Source: Oscillospiraceae bacterium (lineage in GTDB: Bacteria > Bacillota > Clostridia > Oscillospirales > Ruminococcaceae). From it: 6,558 nt of DNA. The notes below the pieces were generated by a model that searched no databases, was not told where the DNA came from, and saw only the letters and a list, made by a program, of their open reading frames with translations. The DNA lies in the NCBI GenBank assembly GCA_017394475.1, contig JAFPYQ010000191.1, positions 1 to 6,558 on the forward strand, written 5' to 3'. Of the stretch, positions 4,817-6,558 are shown one piece after another. A program made the translations under genes and the position numbers. Position 1 is the stretch's first letter; the number at the start of each line of letters is the position of its first letter.

Positions 4817-6271
4817 TCATTCTGCTTTTTCTGTTTCTTCTGCGGTTTCTTCTGTGGTTTCCTCGGCAGCAGCTTCCTCTGTGTTTTCCTCGGCTGCGCT
4901 TTCATCGGTTTCAGCAGTGTCGGATGTCTCACCCTCAGCCGCACCTTCGCTCTTCTCAGCGGGTTCATCTTCGGGCTCATCGGGTATGCCGATTATGGAA
5001 TAGAAATTGGGCTTTGCAAGGAAATCCTTGTTGAACATAAGGGGCTGACCATCCCTTCTCCAGCTCCTGTCATCGGTGACGCCCCACAGAATGACTGCGG
5101 AAACATTCTCCCTGTGAGCATATATAGCCTTCCATATACCGTGGTAGTATTCTGCCTGTGCTTCAAAGTACTTGTCCCCGGAATCCGCAGGCACTCCCGC
5201 ATCAAGCTCGGTCACCTGTATATCGAGCCCTAAATTTGAATACATGTCAAGGGCATGGTCATACATAGAGACTGAGGGGAAAGCATCGCTGCCGTGACGT
5301 ACATCCAGGTGCGACTGCATGCCTATGCCATCTATTATGCCCTTTTCCTTGAAGTCCTCCGCCATCTCATAGATAGCAGCAAGCTTGCCGTTCATGTACT
5401 CGTTATAGTCGTTGTAATAGAGCTAGCAGCCCTCGGGAGCAAACTTCCTTGCATAGGTGAAAGCGTACTCGATGAATGAATTGTCACCGTAGACCTTCAC
5501 CCAGGGAGAAAGGCCCTCTCCCTCCTCACGGGAGCCGGGTTTGCGGGGTTTGCCATCCTCCATCCATGCCTCATTGACCACATCGCAGGCATAGAATTCG
5601 ATGTCGGGATACTGCTCGGTGAGCACGGCAAAATAGTTCCTGATATAGTTCTCCATGCGGATATTCATCTTTTCGGGAGATACCCACTCCCCCTCATCGT
5701 CATAGCCTTCCTTGAAGAACCATGTGGGGGTCTGGGAGTGCCATACGAGAGTGTGGACACGCATGGGGATGCCGTTCTCGCTGCAGTAATCGAGCAGGGG
5801 CTTTGCCTGGTTGAAATTCACCTGAGGATCCTCATCATTTCCGGTATCCTTGAACATGGTGATGCAGGCGCCCTTGTCAAGCACATAATCAGGCTTCATC
5901 TCATTGCCTATGGTCATGCTGTCGTTGAAATGCTTCTTTGCCAGCGCCATAGTATTCTTCGATATCATATCGGCGGGTGTGAGAGCTGTTCCCACCTTGA
6001 AATCACCGCCGAACACCTCACAAAGCGATGGAATGTCTTCCTCGATCTTCTTCTTTTTCTTTTTTTCGGTAGTCACTGTGGTCTCTTCTGTCTCCTGTTC
6101 CTCGGGTGCAGTGGTCTCCTCTGATGTGGCTGTTTCGGCATCGGTTTCGGTCTGTGCCACAGTCTCTGCAGCAGTTGTATCGGCAGGAGCGGGAGCACCT
6201 GTGCTGCCGCAGGCAGTCATAAGGCACATTACCGCAGCCATTATCCCGCCCGAAAGTTTTCTCTTATCCAT
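4817..6271 (-). pseudogene. GH10 endo-1,4-beta-xylanase lipoprotein, interrupted by an in-frame TAG
   Basis: The intact product would hydrolyse xylan backbones at the cell surface. ATG 6271 has GAGGG at 6283-6279. The N-terminus MDKRKLSGGIMAAVMCLMTAC is a lipoprotein signal with lipobox LMTAC (Cys21). Residues 25-78 are a Thr/Glu/Ala-rich linker ending in a six-lysine run. The GH10 domain spans about 82-430: TIGNEMKPD (120-128), HTLVWHSQTPTWFF (173-186), DVVNEAW with acid/base Glu234, IQVTELD with nucleophile Glu355, and LWGVTDDRSWR (395-405). The C-terminal ~50 residues are Glu/Ala/Thr-rich and very acidic. The TAG at 5425-5423 (codon 283) falls in ...FAPEGC-stop-LYYNDYNEY..., where GH10 enzymes commonly have lysine or another residue before LYYNDYN, so one AAG-to-TAG change explains it. 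The frame is otherwise continuous. The upstream piece (5423-6271) lacks the nucleophile; the downstream piece (an ATG at 5395 to 4817) lacks the acid/base and the signal. Neither alone should be active. It may be a pseudogene, a suppressed amber, or a sequencing error. Confidence 0.9.
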
Positions 6272-6335
6272 TTTATATCCCTCGATCTTAAGTATCCATG
6301 AACCGTTTAAGGTCTGTTTGTCCAAAACATAGTAA

Positions 6336-6364
6336 ATTATACAAAATAATGCAGGCTTTGTCAA
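6336..6364 (-). promoter_or_regulatory. Perfect-consensus promoter of the xylanase gene
   Basis: On the minus strand TTGACA (6364-6359) and TATAAT (6341-6336) are both perfect with a 17-base spacer. Initiation near 6329 gives a leader of about 58 bases. I see no clear operator palindrome overlapping it, nor an obvious catabolite-response element. Retention of a perfect promoter suggests that the stop in the gene is recent or not real. Confidence 0.8.
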
Positions 6365-6405
6365 TGGATAAAAGCTGAACTTTTCGTTACCCCGGGGCAC
6401 GGATG

Positions 6406-6446
6406 AAAAAACTCCCTCTCCCCGTGAATTATAAAATAAGAGGGAG
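6406..6446 (-). terminator. Intrinsic terminator of an upstream minus-strand unit
   Basis: On the minus strand CTCCCTCT (6446-6439) pairs with AGAGGGAG (6419-6412) around a 19-base loop and is followed immediately by six T residues (6411-6406). It lies upstream of the xylanase promoter, so it would end a transcript entering from beyond the right edge and insulate the xylanase gene. The loop is long, which lowers certainty a little. Confidence 0.6.
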
Positions 6447-6463
6447 CGGGTGCAGGCACAGCC
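6442..6463. repeat. Single diverged copy of the 25-bp hairpin unit
   Basis: The segment GGGTGCAGGCACAGCC (6448-6463), preceded by GGGAGC, matches the core GGGTGCAGGCTCAGCC of the tandem array at 634-731 except for one base, in the same orientation. The hairpin arm is only partly kept. It overlaps the edge of the terminator stem. This points to a dispersed repeat family in the genome rather than a single local array. Confidence 0.45.
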
Positions 6464-6477
6464 CATAGAGTAAAATA

Positions 6478-6558
6478 TCAGCAGACAGTAAAGTTACCGA
6501 GCCGCAAAACAGACGTCCCATACAAACTAACCGACGAGGTAACTGCGGGCTTTGCCAT
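6478..6558 (-). other. Unidentified element at the window edge, possible short coding end
   Basis: On the minus strand a frame is open from the window edge to a TGA at 6478-6480. It begins with an ATG exactly at 6558 (MAKPAVTSSVSLYG..., 26 residues) but may continue beyond the window. I do not recognise the peptide. The same DNA has two complementary pairs in interleaved order: GTTACC (6493-6498) with GGTAAC (6538-6543), and CCGCA (6502-6506) with TGCGG (6544-6548). It may therefore be a structured RNA or extragenic repeat rather than a protein. The terminator at 6406-6446 could end its transcript. Confidence 0.3.

Noticed and set aside
4607..5233. Plus-strand frame of 208 codons with Cys/Phe-rich hydrophobic runs
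   Set aside because: The hydrophobic stretch is the reverse complement of the Glu/Ala/Thr-rich xylanase tail, and the frame overlaps the GGDEF gene and the terminator.

Overview
This window looks like a chromosomal segment of a low-to-mid GC Firmicute, most likely a fibre-degrading Ruminococcus or close relative in the Oscillospiraceae. That placement is an inference from three things: a SpoVG homologue, a lipoprotein-type GH10 xylanase carrying long Thr/Glu/Ala-rich low-complexity segments, and near-consensus sigma-A promoters. I ran no database search.

Left part (1-1304). The minus strand carries the N-terminal 101 codons of argB (acetylglutamate kinase), cut by the window edge, with a clear promoter and a leader containing two small hairpins. 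A 500-base non-coding stretch follows. It holds repeat-like sequence, a four-copy tandem array of about 25 bp whose units each contain a perfect hairpin, and a rightward promoter with perfect -35 and -10 hexamers. One inverted repeat lies in that promoter's spacer, and a second, PerR/Fur-box-like palindrome covers its -10. No recognisable gene begins directly after this promoter; it points into the 3' end of spoVG, which lies on the minus strand with its own terminator, leader hairpins and promoter.

Centre (1305-4800). Three plus-strand genes at short spacing probably form one operon. They are murC (peptidoglycan precursor ligase), a LexA-like winged-helix repressor that has lost the cleavage site and both catalytic residues of LexA autoproteolysis, and a GAF-GGDEF protein with an intact diguanylate cyclase motif. 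A bidirectional intrinsic terminator closes the group.

Right part (4801-6558). A minus-strand GH10 endo-xylanase lipoprotein has a perfect-consensus promoter, but its reading frame is broken by one in-frame TAG between the acid/base and nucleophile glutamates. Upstream of it lie a second minus-strand terminator, a single diverged copy of the tandem-repeat unit, and an unidentified element running off the window edge.

How the parts relate. The genes cover arginine synthesis, cell-wall precursor synthesis, the RNA-binding regulator SpoVG, a DNA-binding repressor, c-di-GMP signalling and xylan hydrolysis, and they do not form one obvious pathway. The items most worth testing are the LexA-like protein without autocleavage residues, the palindrome-loaded promoter that reads antisense to spoVG towards murC, and the amber codon in the xylanase.
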